Below are positions 1-10,632 of a stretch of 64,000 nt of DNA, one piece after another; within the stretch, counting starts at the first letter, position 1, and each line of letters begins with the position of its first letter. The notes below the pieces were generated by a model. The model was given only the letters and a program-made list of their open reading frames with translations. It did not search any database and had not been told where the DNA came from. A program made the position numbers and the translations under genes. This DNA comes from Lepidodermella squamata (lineage: Eukaryota > Gastrotricha), in assembly GCA_047495785.1 (NCBI GenBank), contig JBLDXI010000066.1, positions 682,001 through 746,000 of the forward strand. The letters run 5' to 3'.

Positions 1-559
1 CCGAGTAATCTCCAAGTACGCGGTATACCGTGAAATCTAACTGGACGAGTCCGCAACTTATTGAGTAATTAAAAGAGTAATTTGCGAAAAAGGTAAAGTC
101 GTAATGTGTCACCGTGGATTTTTTAATTAATTTAATTTAATTTAATTTTGTAACATGGACAAAAGAGAAAGCTGCGAATAACTTTCTGGCTATAGCTGCG
201 TAATTTTGCTCAATTCGCCCCTGGCAGAGGGCGACTTAGACAGTAATGCCGAAGTTATGAGGTGAATAATAGTTATTGCAAATATTTGCTTATGGAAGTT
301 TTATTAATAATACAACTTTTGCTATGATCATCTTTAATATTACTATTATTATTATTTTACCGTTGGTGCCTGCGAAAAATTAATGCTTATCCGCCCCCAG
401 CACAACCAAGTTGTTTTTCGGCGGAGCGTATGCTCAGTTGTCAATCTAAATATAACTCTTTCCAAAAAACCACAAGAAGCTCCAACGGCCGAATTGTCTT
501 CTAGTCATTCATCCGCATTTCGCTTTATAATCTACCGTGAATTGCAATTTTTTCAAAAG
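1..559. other. upstream spacer of the first gene
   Basis: I see no gene here. The stretch is AT-rich and holds a short TTTAA tandem run near 126-148 and a TTA-rich microsatellite near 343-358. An open frame from 383 runs into the signal-peptide exon at 560, but its upstream part looks like untranslated leader because a signal peptide begins cleanly at the ATG at 560. Confidence 0.5.
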
Positions 560-3320
560 ATGAGTTTGAGACTGGCTCTTCTCGCAGCGACCTTAGGCAT
601 CGCCTGCAGTCGTGGGTTTCCGCCTCTATCATCAATCATTTTAGATCATGTCTAATTTTCCAGAAAATAACACAGCTAGCAAGTTGGTCGAGTGCTCGAA
701 TGAAACAATTTCAACCGGCACCGGCGCTACCTTGGCCGTGACATTGTCCGCACTTGCCGATCATCGCATCTACTGCGCTGCCGGCAGCTACCTGAGTTCG
801 TGGTGGGGCGATGTTAGAGGAGCGATGGGAAATCCATCTCTATTCATGAGCATGGGATTCAAGTGTTGTAAGTCCTCGGTGGTTGGAAAATGCTATCAGG
901 TTATCACCAACCGCACGGATGACTCTAAGCTCGCCTATCTGGCCAAACAGGATGTCAAGTGCAACGGCAATGAAGTTCTGCAAGGTTTCAAGTCGACCAG
1001 TCAGAACGGTCAGATGAATTACAACTACACTTGTTGCGTGGTAAGTATCAATATCATGACGACCAAATTGAAATTACTGCCAGTAAAGCTTCGCTGACAA
1101 CAAGAGCAAGATTCCTATTTCAGGGGGTATCCTGGGAAATGGCCTCAAAATCTTGTAAACCTTTAGTGCCAGCTTGATCAATTCGGCCCGTGGTTATAAG
1201 TTATAAACAAGGTAGATTCTTTGTGAGTTTCCTGTGCTTGCGTAAAGTATCCTGGCGAAATGCTCCCTGTAAGCCGATTTTAAGTTTGCTGTTCTAGAAC
1301 TTGGTGGCTTGGATTTTCTTGTCTGGTTCGGCCTTTGCCAGGTCTTCAAAAACCCCTAGCACTTTGGCGACTCCGAAAATTCTTTGCCAGGCTGCGACGC
1401 CTAGCGATTTCTTCCATTTTTCTAATTTTCAGTGTGGGAAAATCTGCTAAAAAATTCAAACATTTTGCGTTCAAGCAATCAAATTTCTTCAAAATTTACA
1501 GCATTTTCTTTCATAATTTCTTCAAAATTTAAAAGAAATCTCACCCACAATTTCGGATGGTTTTCAGTCGGATAACATTGGATGCGAGCGAAGCGAGCTT
1601 TAGCTAACGCTATTTTTCTAGATTTTTCCCCCTTCAGGGTTCGCGACCCTCAGTTTGAGAAACCCTGGTCTTTGCTGTCATTATAATAGGTCCACCCAAA
1701 ATAAGCTTTTTTGCGGAATCGGGCACGTGATATTTAGAAAATAAATATAAAAGCCCCAAGGTAAGAGATCGAAGGGCTCACAAAGATGACCTGAGATCTC
1801 TCCTACTAAGGGCTATAAGGGGGTGCTAAGGCGTCGTAGGGGCAAAAAGTCGATTTTTCCGACCTAATGGTATAGGAACGGTTTCTCGGTAATTCAACCG
1901 CGCTGGATTCAACGAAATTTAAAGAATCGAACGAACGAAAACCCGTTGCTACTGTAAACAAAATATATAAAATATCGTATTTCTTACAAATTTCTAACAA
2001 ATGTAATTAGCAGTGAAAAACGCGAAATTTGATTACTGTATACTGTATACCTACTAATTTTCGGTGGTCATTAATTTTCGGTTTGATCTTTGAATTCGTT
2101 GTTTTTGCAAAAATACCGAAATTAAAACCACCGAATATTAATTCTAATTAAAATAAATCCATTTTTCCTCAGCGGCCAACTTAAAACCGAATTCAAATCC
2201 ACCGAAATTTAATGTACTGGGCCAAAATCTCCGAAACCGAAAATTAATGACCACCGAAAATTAGTAGGTATACAGTATCTCGTTGTTCAGTTTCCTAGGG
2301 AAGGGGTGGGGTCCGCAAATAAGGCCAAAATACCGCACTGCGCACACGCTACAATGGCACAGACTTGTGAATGAACCTTATTATTTGTTGTCATTCATTT
2401 CACCAACTTTCCAGGTTGAAGGAAGATTTACTGTTAACACCAGGGCGCTAACAACCAAATACACGTCGAATAATCAAGGAATGGCGTTCTTTAATGGCAA
2501 CAGCGTCTCTTGCGGCAACGGTGAGATTCTGCAGAGGTGGCACTTACAAAGCGATGACAGGACAGGCCTGGCACGCTTTGAATACTTTTGTGGTAGCATC
2601 GCTGCTTTGCCAGCGAACGCCGTCGTCAATCCTCAGCTGGAAACCTGCCGTAAGTCGGAAGGCAACTATTTTTAATCAAATAAAGCTGCTTTCATGTAGC
2701 TGCCAAGTGGTACCAGAAGTGCTCGGAGGACATCCTGAAAACCGTGGAATTCATGGACATGGAAGTCAAGGTCACCTCGGTTCTTGCGCATCTTCCTGTC
2801 CAATGTCCCAGTGGGAGTTACATAACTTCATTTGCACTGCGCAGGCCTGGCGGCGTCCAGTACTGGTACACGTGTTGCGCTGCCCCTATCACTTCGTCGT
2901 GCCGCGATGTCACTACCCAACAGACCCCTGGCTACTATGGAGACACCAATTTCCTCGACAGGCAAAATGTCCAGTGCAATGCTGACGAGGTCATGAGCAG
3001 ATTCGTGCTAAACTGGGAAAGTATTGGCGAGGGTAGAATCAGCTACACCTACACTTGCTGCTCGGTGAGAACTTTAAACATCAAACTGCTCTAGTTAATA
3101 ATGTGTATTTTGCCAGATCGTGGGTAGGTTCAGCACAGGTAACTTTGTAACTGGCTATGCGGATGAACAGGGAGCAAAAACGTTTTCCCTTGTCAGCCAT
3201 CGCCCGACCTGCCCCAATAGCTCGTTTTTGCAACAGTTTCAACTGAAGCGCAGTGGCAAAGGCACCCACCGTTATGAGTTCACCTGTGTCAGGACCGATA
3301 ACGAGTCCTGTGCCCAGTGA
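560..3320 (+). CDS. secreted protein made of Cys-Cys repeats, distantly dermatopontin-like
   Basis: The model has five exons: 560-611, 664-1040, 2415-2649, 2700-3064 and 3117-3320, with all phases matching, giving 410 residues. The start is the ATG at 560 because it opens a signal peptide (MSLRLALLAATLGIACS), and splicing at 612 restores the frame with the following Asn-Asn-Thr stretch. The body is a run of modules of about 40-60 residues. Each opens with Cys, has a C-x-x-[DNG]-x-[EY] start, and closes with an aromatic alternation and paired cysteines, such as YNYTCC, YWYTCC and YTYTCC. Dermatopontin repeats have a related spacing and a similar end (an aromatic-x-aromatic-x-Cys signature), so an extracellular matrix or carbohydrate-binding role is an inference only. 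Intron 2 (1041-2414) is unusually long and is filled with repeat debris and a MITE. An AATAAA lies near 3422. I am confident of the gene structure and weakly confident of the family. Confidence 0.85.
1550..1680. repeat. fragment of a dispersed repeat with GCGAGCGAAGCGAGC core
   Basis: The segment near 1580-1610 (GCGAGCGAAGCGAGCTTTAG) recurs in inverted and slightly diverged form near 58788-58815. Such GCGAGC-rich cores are common in old transposon remnants. I cannot set its ends or family. Confidence 0.4.
2040..2278. mobile_element. 239-bp MITE with 45-bp terminal inverted repeats
   Basis: Positions 2040-2084 and 2234-2278 are perfect inverted copies of each other; the outer end reads ATACTGTATACC. 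The element can be read as flanked by TA with inner ends starting CTGTATACC, which fits a Tc1/mariner-type target site. Inside, shorter copies of the motif CCACCGAAA occur in both orientations. It has no coding capacity and lies in the long intron of the secreted Cys-Cys repeat gene. Confidence 0.85.
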
Positions 3321-4168
3321 ATTTCGGAGGCGGTGCCGCTTGCAGATAAGTCGGCGGCTGGGCAGTGAGAATTGAGTGATGTGTATGAGAACTTGCTGAA
3401 GAGACAGATTAACGTTGAAGTAATAAAGCGAAACCTCGGAAATGACCACAAAAATCCCTGAATGATGAAAGATGAAAGATTCCACAGTTTGCGTCGTTCG
3501 CGTTCGACTTGTACCTTGTACCTTCGCCTACCCTGAGCCGCCGTAAAAACAAACTCTAATTCCGAGTTCTGAGGTGACCAACGACGCTAAATCAAAATCC
3601 TAAATGCAAGGCGCTTCCTGTTTCTTACACTATTAAGCTCTTTTCCACGATGCTATAACCACCACGATGCATAGCCCATGATAAGGAGACAATTCGCCAG
3701 TTTTAATGTTGCATTTTATTTTTTTTCATTCGTTTCAGGTTCTGTCTTTTAGAATACGTTTTTGCAAAATTATAAATATTGTGCAAGTGAAAGCGCGCTG
3801 GCGCAGAAGATATAATTCTAGCGTGCAAATAAATAATTGCATCGCTTCAATAAACCAACAAACTTTCTTTTTTAGAGGCCGATTGGTGGTTTATCAAAGT
3901 TGCAGAAGATCAGGAACCTAATCATTCATCCCATTCCTACTACATAAATAAGCTATATGGTTTGCTCCATATCAAGTGCTTAATGCATTCTCAAAGAATT
4001 AGCCGAATGTTACAGAAAGTTTTTCCTGGATCCAAATGTTTGAATCTTTGAGGCCTATTGAGGCTCATTGAAGTATCGGAGGAGAATTTTCGTATTTAAT
4101 GGATTGCCCTTCCCAAAACTTAATGAAGAACGATTCCGGTTCCTGCGACCTCGATCACTGGAAACTTT
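3321..4168. other. spacer with repeat copy, no gene seen
   Basis: This spacer separates the secreted repeat gene from the oppositely oriented dynein-light-chain-like gene. It contains the 3' processing signal of the first gene (AATAAA near 3422) and one copy of a dispersed repeat (about 3490-3648). The remaining sequence is AT-rich with no convincing frame. Confidence 0.5.
3490..3648. repeat. dispersed repeat, copy 1
   Basis: About 160 bp here align in direct orientation with about 7973-8136. The shared core includes CTGAGCCGCCGTAAAAACAA, the stretch AACTCTAATTCCGAGTTCTG and the end CTTCCTGTTTCTTAC. Neither copy has an open frame or obvious terminal inverted repeats. Both copies lie between genes, so this could be a short interspersed element or a piece of a larger one. 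Confidence 0.75.
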
Positions 4169-5031
4169 TCACTTGTCCATAACCGGACTGTCGCTGTCCT
4201 GTCGGAACAACACCGCTACGTACACCTCATCTGACAAATTGATCTCCATAGCGATGTCGTAAGGCCGTCCATAGGAGTAGGCCGAGCCATTCGAGTCTGC
4301 CTTCGTATACACGAAGCTCTGCCAGGTACCACGGTACAAATTCTCGAACTTCTGTTTCAAGTAATACGCCACGGCTTGCCCAGATTTCAAACCGAACTGC
4401 TGGAAGGCCTCGTCGAACGCCTGAATAGCTGCTTTTTCGACTTCGTCCGGGAGTAGCTTGTCTTTTGATACAGTCTTCGCTGCTGACGGTAATAATGAGT
4501 ACGACATACCAGCAGAAGTCAAATTTAGAAGCTTTCCCAAATCTAAGCGGGCAATACGAAATCGGTAAAAACTTGTGTTGAAGTCCAGAATCCGGCAAAC
4601 TCACCATCTGAAACTGCAATATCCGAGGAACTTAGCTGGTCCAATTCTGGCAGGAAATTAAAATAAGTATTTTTCATCAAATAAGTTTAAAAGAGGAATC
4701 ATATCGAATTCAAAGGTTACGTATCAAAAAACATTAGGTAACTATTTAATTCTGGTACGCCAGAAAATGAGATCTAAGAGAACGGGTTCGCGAGATTTGG
4801 AGAAGAAGATAAGTAAATAGTTTTCCTCAAACTTTGGTAGTTTCACCGTGTGGGTGTTACAATGTAACAAGTGTGTATCATGCTTATCATGCTATACTGT
4901 ATAAGTATCTCACGATTTTCTATTGCTGGTATTGAGGTTTCGAGGGAAATGGAGACCGCATCTGCAGCGCAGCACATTGTCAATAGAGCAAAACTCAATA
5001 GGGCTGGCCAATGCATTTTGGACATTTTCAA
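4169..5031 (-). CDS. secreted protein with a dynein-light-chain-like domain
   Basis: The three minus-strand exons are 5031-4914, 4646-4605 and 4542-4169, all joined in phase 1, giving 177 residues. Exon 1 encodes a signal peptide (MHWPALLSFALLTMCCAADA, preceded by a short in-frame MKMSK). Exon 2 is a 42-nt linker exon. Exon 3 carries a dynein-light-chain (LC8-type) fold signature: a helix ending in YYLKQKFENLYRGTW, where LC8 has its AxYIKKEFDKKYxPTWHC region, then a glycine/tyrosine strand, then the closing strand VYVAVLF, matching LC8's QVAVLLF. The family is normally cytoplasmic, so a secreted version is odd. Start choice: ATGs at 5031, 5025 and 5016 are all in frame, and the paralogous gene near 17.4 kb starts at the third. 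The function outside the cell is unknown. Confidence 0.8.
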
Positions 5032-5066
5032 ATAATAAAAAACCTAAAATAGAGATAACATTCTAA

Positions 5067-6006
5067 AGGTGGATTCACTAATGTGCGAATTTTCGGATAC
5101 GAATATTTCGCGTACGACCGTCGCACTGTCGGGTGCGAAAATCGCATCGTTGTTCATATACTATCCGACGTTGTCGCGTGTCGTACCGTCGCATCAGCGT
5201 TTCGTACGACAGTCGCACCGAGTGTTCATAAACGCTAGTCAGAGAACAATGTGCGCGTGCGACAAGATTCGACTAGGGCGCGCGCACTCAAACAATGGAT
5301 TTTGTCGCATGGACCTGGCCTGTCGCATCGCACGCGCGATTTTGGTGGAATTTCGCGTGTGCGACACGACAGCTTAGAATCGTCCGACAGCAGGGAAACA
5401 ACGTCCTAGTTCGGTCCACTTCAAGCGCGCAATCGAAGAGTATTAGTGGACTTGTGCGCGAAACTTGGAGGAATAGACAACGCACTATTACTCTAATGCG
5501 CAAAACAGCACATCAAAATTTTTAACAAAACGGTGGCCGCGCGCACTAATGTCAAAAGGCTAATATCGAAAACAATGGCGGCTTTTATACCAAATTAAAA
5601 CTCAAACAATTCTCTATCGAATGACTACGAATTTCTTGCTTAATAAATTTACATAAAAATTTGTTGGCGCCCTCAATAATCCGCGAGGTGGTGCCGTGCT
5701 AAGTGAAAATAGTTAAATTATAAAATGTCGATGAAAATACGCGGAAATAGGGTAACTGATGCCGAAAATAATGATTTTTCTGGTTAAAAGCTTGGTTGGA
5801 CAAGTTTTGTGCAAATTTGGTTTCCTTTCATATAAAAATTAGCCGCGCGCGACACTGTCTCAGCACCCGCGCGTGTCATTGTTTTGTGCGCATACGACTG
5901 TGATATCCCTCGGCTGTCGTCCGCGGATTTGATGCGACAGAGCTGCGACAGTCGCATGCGACGGTACGACACGTGTCGTACCTGTCGCACATTAGTGAAT
6001 ACACCT
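5067..6006. mobile_element. non-autonomous PIF/Harbinger-like element, 940 bp
   Basis: The ends are 22-bp inverted repeats with one mismatch: the left begins AGGTGGATTCACTAATGTGC and the right ends GCACATTAGTGAATACACCT. They are flanked by direct TAA at 5064-5066 and 6007-6009, the three-base T-A-A target typical of PIF/Harbinger elements. The interior is rich in GTCGCA/TGCGAC words. It encodes no transposase; the two overlapping frames at about 5069-5525 have no recognisable domain. The homologous sequence upstream of the EGF/ankyrin gene (about 17480-17520) lacks the insert. Confidence 0.85.
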
Positions 6007-6009
6007 TAA

Positions 6010-6600
6010 CAAAAATAAGGAATTCTTCCTGGTAAAGGAGCTGTTTCCATAGATTGGTGTCCGCTGATACCGAAGTCGTGAAGAAGAATGTTTTGAGTGT
6101 AAATGATCATCTGGCTGCGATTCAGAATTCATGCACATCACTTCAGCTTAAGCTGTGAGCCGCGCAAAATGAAGCTGCTGCATTGCTTTAAGTAGTAAAC
6201 AGTGAATAATGCAGTTAATAAATTCGACCATGCTGTTTTGCATGAAATTTGATCCACTATGAAATTTTCCCAATCTAACTTGCAAATTAATGAATTTAAA
6301 ATGTGTTTTTGAATTGTAATTTTTTCTGTTTTACAGCCAATTAGTCGATAGATGGTGCCCTTTTCTGCTTCTTTGCTGTTGAATTCATTTCATCATCAAC
6401 CTGACAGGTGAAACAATGGATTAATTGGCCTTGCATCCGCCGACCGTGAAAAATGGTCGTTTCCACTAGAGCGTATCTCATTATCTCCATAGCGAACATA
6501 ACGAACCTATATGGCTCAAAAATATATATGGTTTTTTTGGTATTTTTAAAGAATTCAACAGAATTTGACCGGGCAATTGGAATTTGACTTTTCAGCCAAT
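6010..6600 (-). promoter_or_regulatory. duplicated upstream region of the dynein-light-chain-like gene
   Basis: Blocks at about 6160-6290 and 6395-6495 are clearly similar to about 17830-17960 and 18050-18145, which lie upstream of the EGF/ankyrin gene. The shared words include CTTTAAGTAGTAAACAGTGA and CGACCGTG followed by a TCGTTTCC word. Both regions lie directly behind paralogous first exons, so they are probably the promoter or distal regulatory DNA carried along in the duplication. An 87-codon minus-strand frame here is not conserved as protein and I do not count it as a gene. Confidence 0.6.
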
Positions 6601-6912
6601 TCACTTTTCAGTCAGTATATTATCGGAAATATATTTTTCTGTGCTTGTTGGTAGAATACTGCATCCCGATGATGCCTGACTCGGTGTTCGCAGCAGCGAT
6701 CTGGGGGAGAGACACTGGCTTCGAAGCCGACCCCATACTCCGATCATCCCCCAGGACTGCACAGCTACGTGACGAAGTTTTGGTTGGATATCGGAGACCG
6801 TCTCACTAGTCTCACGGAGACCGTCATTTTGGACCTCGATCTTGGCGCCCCATTTTGAGATGTAAAGCAACCCTATCAACAGCGGTATCAGGGAAATCAC
6901 TAACCTTCTCAT
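6601..6912 (-). CDS. hypothetical short protein with N-terminal hydrophobic segment
   Basis: An open frame of 103 residues starts at the ATG at 6912 and begins with a hydrophobic run (MRRLVISLIPLLIGLLYISK) that could be a signal anchor. The rest has low complexity in serine and shows no domain I recognise. Its start sits exactly at the outer edge of a large inverted repeat, and an alternative frame in the second half is also open, so it may be a remnant. Weak evidence for a real gene. Confidence 0.25.
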   Translation of the reverse strand: MRRLVISLIPLLIGLLYISKWGAKIEVQNDGLRETSETVSDIQPKLRHVAVQSWGMIGVWGRLRSQCLSPRSLLRTPSQASSGCSILPTSTEKYISDNILTEK

Positions 6913-6916
6913 TGTA

Positions 6917-7360
6917 GCTATTTTTGCTGGTTTTCGGCTAATCTGCCATTCTTCTGCCACGGTTGGCTCTTTCGGAAAATGTTTGAAAATTGTAGAAAAA
7001 TTAGTTTATCCATATTGAGAATTTTCTCCATCCAACGATATAAAATTTGTGTGGTAATTAATTAATTTTGATTTTCCGATATTTTTTGGCTTGAATAACG
7101 ATTTCTTTTTCATGCAACTTGGACTTTGGATTCTCTCGCCGCGTTGCTTTTTTCAGAGTTGTTCGCAGCGAAAAATCGTTATTCAGGCCAAAAATATCGG
7201 AAAATCAAAATTAATTAATTACCACACAAATTTTATATCGCTGGATGGAGAAAATTCTCAATATGGATAAACTAATTTTTCTACAATTTTCAAACATTTT
7301 CCGAAAGAGCCAACCGTGGCAGAAGAATGGCAGATTCGCCGAAAACCAGCAAAAATAGCT
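6917..7360. repeat. large near-perfect inverted repeat (foldback)
   Basis: The arms at about 6917-7105 and 7171-7360 are reverse complements over about 190 bp with few mismatches. They are separated by a unique loop of about 65 bp that includes TGCAACTTGGACTTTGG. The outer edges read AGCTATTTTTGCTGG and CCAGCAAAAATAGCT. No target duplication is evident. It could be a foldback transposon or a local inverted duplication of the upstream region of the adjacent short frame. Confidence 0.85.
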
Positions 7361-8277
7361 GTTTTCACTAAATTCTAGAAAAATAACTATGCGAGCCTAC
7401 AAGATGTACCTGGGCTCATTCGATAGACCCTGAAATCAAGTATTTATCTACCGAAACTTAAAAAACTAGAAAAGGGACTATTCGGTCGGTCGATTTTTGA
7501 AATTAATTAAAATTATAATGGGTGGATAGGGCGTTGAGTGGCATAAAAAGTGGTCGCGTGCCGCACTCTTTGCAATAACAGCTCGAATAAATTCACTATA
7601 GGAAGATCGTTTGCGTCCTATCTGTTACAGTGTTGTCTATGCTTGATAGCTTCCTGATTATACCGGCGTTTGGAACAACTGTTTTTGGCGTCCAAGGAAT
7701 CAGTGCGGACAAGATCTGCATCGCCGAGCCCCGACCCGATCCCTTCAAAATGCTAAGAGGGCATATTAGTTTACAGTAGCTTTGCATTAAGCCGGACATA
7801 TTGGCCTTACAATGCGACGATTGATAGGTAGCAACGTCATAATGATTTATCGTTATTGTGTTTTCATAAATGATGATGGAATGATACGACAAATTATTTT
7901 AAATAATATGCTGTGTTGAATTACAGTAGAAGCGCTTGTCTGCTTTTCTCTTCTTATCGCAATGATGGAAACGCGTCGTTTGCGTTTGACTTGTCAACCT
8001 TCGCCCACCCTGAGCCGCCGTAAAAACAAACTCTAATTCCGAGTTCTGAGGTGATCAACGGCGCTATGCGCTATATCAAAATCCTAAACGGCGCAACAGC
8101 GCTTCCTGTTTCTTACTCTATTAAGCTCTTCTCCACCCTTCAAAATCGAATTCAATAAGCACTGAACTTAGTGACACCTTATACTTGCGGCTAATATTTA
8201 ACTTGCATTTGACTCATTTTATCACTGTATCATCTATCATCTAACACATATCACTCCGCTGTCCTAATATTTCAAAG
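7361..8277. other. spacer upstream of the nuclear receptor gene
   Basis: No convincing gene. It contains the second copy of the dispersed repeat (about 7973-8136) and then an AT-rich stretch leading to the nuclear receptor start. The 98-codon minus-strand frame at 7596-7892 has no recognisable domain or splice context. Confidence 0.4.
7973..8136. repeat. dispersed repeat, copy 2
   Basis: This is the direct-orientation partner of the copy at about 3490-3648, including GAGTTCTGAGGTGATCAACG in place of GAGTTCTGAGGTGACCAACG. It carries a short insertion (GCTATGCGCTATATC region) relative to copy 1. Confidence 0.75.
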
Positions 8278-9592
8278 ATGATATCCCTGCCCTCTCCGAA
8301 ATGTAAGGTTTGCAACTGCCCCGTTGTGCCACGGGCTTGCTATCAACCGAGAACTTGTACTGCTTGTCAGAAATTTTTCCGCCGCAACTGTGAGAACTGG
8401 CAGCGATTGAGGTGCACCCATAATTGCGATGATTCACCCATTTTGAAGGAGAGAAAACCTCGGAATTGGTACAAATTCGGTTGTCCGAAATGTCGATTCG
8501 AAGCATGTGTTCGCGCAGGTCTTAAAAGTAAGTTCGTATAAAATATAAAAAGGCCATTTGTTGAATATTCCATTAAATAATTTAGGCAAGTACTATATGG
8601 CGTCTGAAACAGAGAAAAATCCTTCGGATTCGCCCTCCAAAGAACGAAGCAGCCAGTGTACTCCGATACAAAACCCGACGGTTTACAATGGCGAGGACGT
8701 CGAGAACATCATACGGCTGGCAATAACGGCACTAACTTATCTTCACCAGCTTGAATTCGTGAGCCTCTCGATTTTCTTCTTCATTCGAGGATGAAATTGA
8801 CGTTTTTAAGCTTCCTTTGAGGGAACAAATCAGTATTGAAGATGTGCACAATCCTCAAATTTTCTCGCAAATCTTGGTGCGGAGCATCAGTGAAGTATTG
8901 TGCATAGGCCTTGAATTCTCAACATTCTTGAAAGGTTTGCTAACCCTGGCGCTCAATATTACGTGCAATTGAAACGAGATGCGTTAGATTCATTTTCAGA
9001 TACCTGAAAATGACGTCCCAGCAATGATGCGTGGTAGCTGGAAGAAAATACATTTGGCTTACTCAGCTCTGCCATCAACTACAGGCAGCATGTTAATAGG
9101 ACCGAACAATCTGGACAATTTTTTGACCTTGGATCCTGAATTGCGGGTTCGTTTGAAAGGAAACAAACTGAATCCTACTATAAAAAAAACCTTTCCCAGT
9201 GTGTTGTTGAGGCCGAAGAAGAGGTTGCGTCTGAAATAAGTAAATGGGGCCCTACGCTGCCGGAAATCGCAGTCTTCAATCTTCGGCTGTTCTTGAAAAG
9301 TAAGACCGGAAATTCTCTAGAAAATTCACTTCTGATCAAAAATGGGGTTCTCTTAACAGATGCGATGGCATGCAGTTATCATTCTCGCCGTCTCAAGCAG
9401 CGAGTGGATACAGCATTCTCAATGGTTTGCTCAACGCGATTCAGGGAGAATCCTGGTAAAGCTCTCGTGCAGGTGGGTGCGGTCGAGCGACTGCTCGCCG
9501 TAGAAGCAGACCTAATGAACCGGGGTGCAGCGGCCGTTTCGGCAAGGCGTCGGTTGGATGACCAGTCCTCCGACTATTTTCACCGGTTTTGA
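8278..9592 (+). CDS. divergent nuclear hormone receptor
   Basis: The exons are 8278-8527, 8586-8758, 8811-8934, 9000-9146, 9200-9299 and 9360-9592. Exon 1 encodes a two-zinc-finger DNA-binding domain that starts almost at the N-terminus: CKVC, then CTACQKFFRR (the P-box helix), then a second finger with CTHNC and CPKCRFEACVRAGL. Later exons read as a ligand-binding domain; FSTFLK and IPENDVPAMMRGSWKKIHLA correspond to the helix 3-5 signature. The first finger lacks the usual His-Tyr-Gly stretch. All junctions keep frame except 8934/9000: the donor there leaves one extra base, and the natural join (FLK to IPEND) needs phase 0. This is a one-base assembly error, a non-canonical splice, or a sign of decay. 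The 60-bp intron at 9300-9359 is a multiple of three with no stop, so it could be retained. Confidence 0.75.
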
Positions 9593-9684
9593 TAATGGGG
9601 CGGTTATTTCTTTTTCTTATTGCTCCTGAAACAATGACTTGAGATGAAATAGAATGCGAATTATTAAATAATTTTCTATATGGA

Positions 9685-9907
9685 CATCTTAGTCCGGATT
9701 TTGCGGAGTCAAAGTCCAACTACGTGTTGCTCTGATGGTCGATATGATAGCATCAATGGGATCAATGGGGCTTGGCAGCACGCGATTCTATCAATTGATT
9801 AACATAGTGTGAAAAAAATCACACCCACCAACCCGACCAGCCCCACTATCGCGACCGACCCAGCAACAAGTAGTTGGACTTTGACACTGCATATCCAGAC
9901 TAAGATG
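9685..9907. mobile_element. 223-bp MITE-like element with about 46-bp inverted ends
   Basis: The left end starts CATCTTAGTCCGGATTTTGC and the right end is its imperfect reverse complement finishing CCAGACTAAGATG. About 40 of 46 positions pair, including the shared AGTCAAAGTCCAACTA-type core. It is non-coding. I could not define a target duplication. Confidence 0.7.
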
Positions 9908-10330
9908 GATCTATTCTCACTAAATATTCTTGAGTCTGAAGAATGGTAATCGCACACTGAATTGTTTCAAGAACGAATCTGTGAGGCTATAGGTAATTTA
10001 TTCTCCAATTTTCTGCGACTGGTGATAGGCACACTAGGAAATGATGCATAATCAATTGGAACAGCTGGATGATTGCGCATTCGAAATGCGTGGGATGCAA
10101 AATGATTAGCTTGCGTTGTAGGGTGGTGATCTAGGAGGGGGCGCTAGAACAGAATCGAAGTTCGCCTTTGGTCACTATGCAAACAAGAAGAGTATGAATT
10201 AAATTGTAATAGCATCATTGCGCTGATGTCAAAGGGCAAATAATTTCGAATATTGCCCTTGCGAAATGGGGACGCTCACTACTTCACGCATGAAATATAC
10301 CGCCGCATAAAACATAAACATAAAAATCTT
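9908..10330. other. spacer, nothing recognised
   Basis: I see no gene, tRNA or repeat structure between the MITE-like element and the 3' end of the retrotransposon. Confidence 0.4.
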
Positions 10331-10632
10331 TTATTGTGTCCCCGTTAGCATCTTCAATAACTCAGCAGCAATAAACAACAACAACAAAATAAAGTAGAAG
10401 GAGAAAAATACTAACAAGGCACGGGCCAGCTATGGAGAGCCGCGCTCGTCGACGACGGTGCGCGCAAATACACAGATGGGTGAGCAGAGGAGAGAGGGAG
10501 AGGTAAGGCGGGGTAGTTATCAAAAGCATGGGAGTCAAGGTAGAAGCAGCGGTAAAGTATGAGGGAGAAGGAGGAGGCAACAAACAAAGACGGAGAAATT
10601 GGAAGAAGAAAGGGGGAGAAGGTGAGGTATGG

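Noticed and set aside
5069-5525. overlapping plus and minus frames of 71-102 codons
   Set aside because: They are inside the TIR element, in CG-rich repetitive words, with no transposase motif.
6341-6604. 87-codon minus-strand frame
   Set aside because: The DNA is duplicated near 18.0-18.2 kb, but the frame is not kept there, so the conservation is not protein-level.
8759-8789. 31-bp intron in the nuclear receptor gene
   Set aside because: Using the next acceptor (GTTTTTAAG at 8810) gives a 52-bp intron in the same frame, matching the local size class.
9147-9199. apparent frameshift at the 8-A run in the nuclear receptor
   Set aside because: A good 53-bp intron (GTTCGT to TTTCCCAG) explains the frame change exactly.
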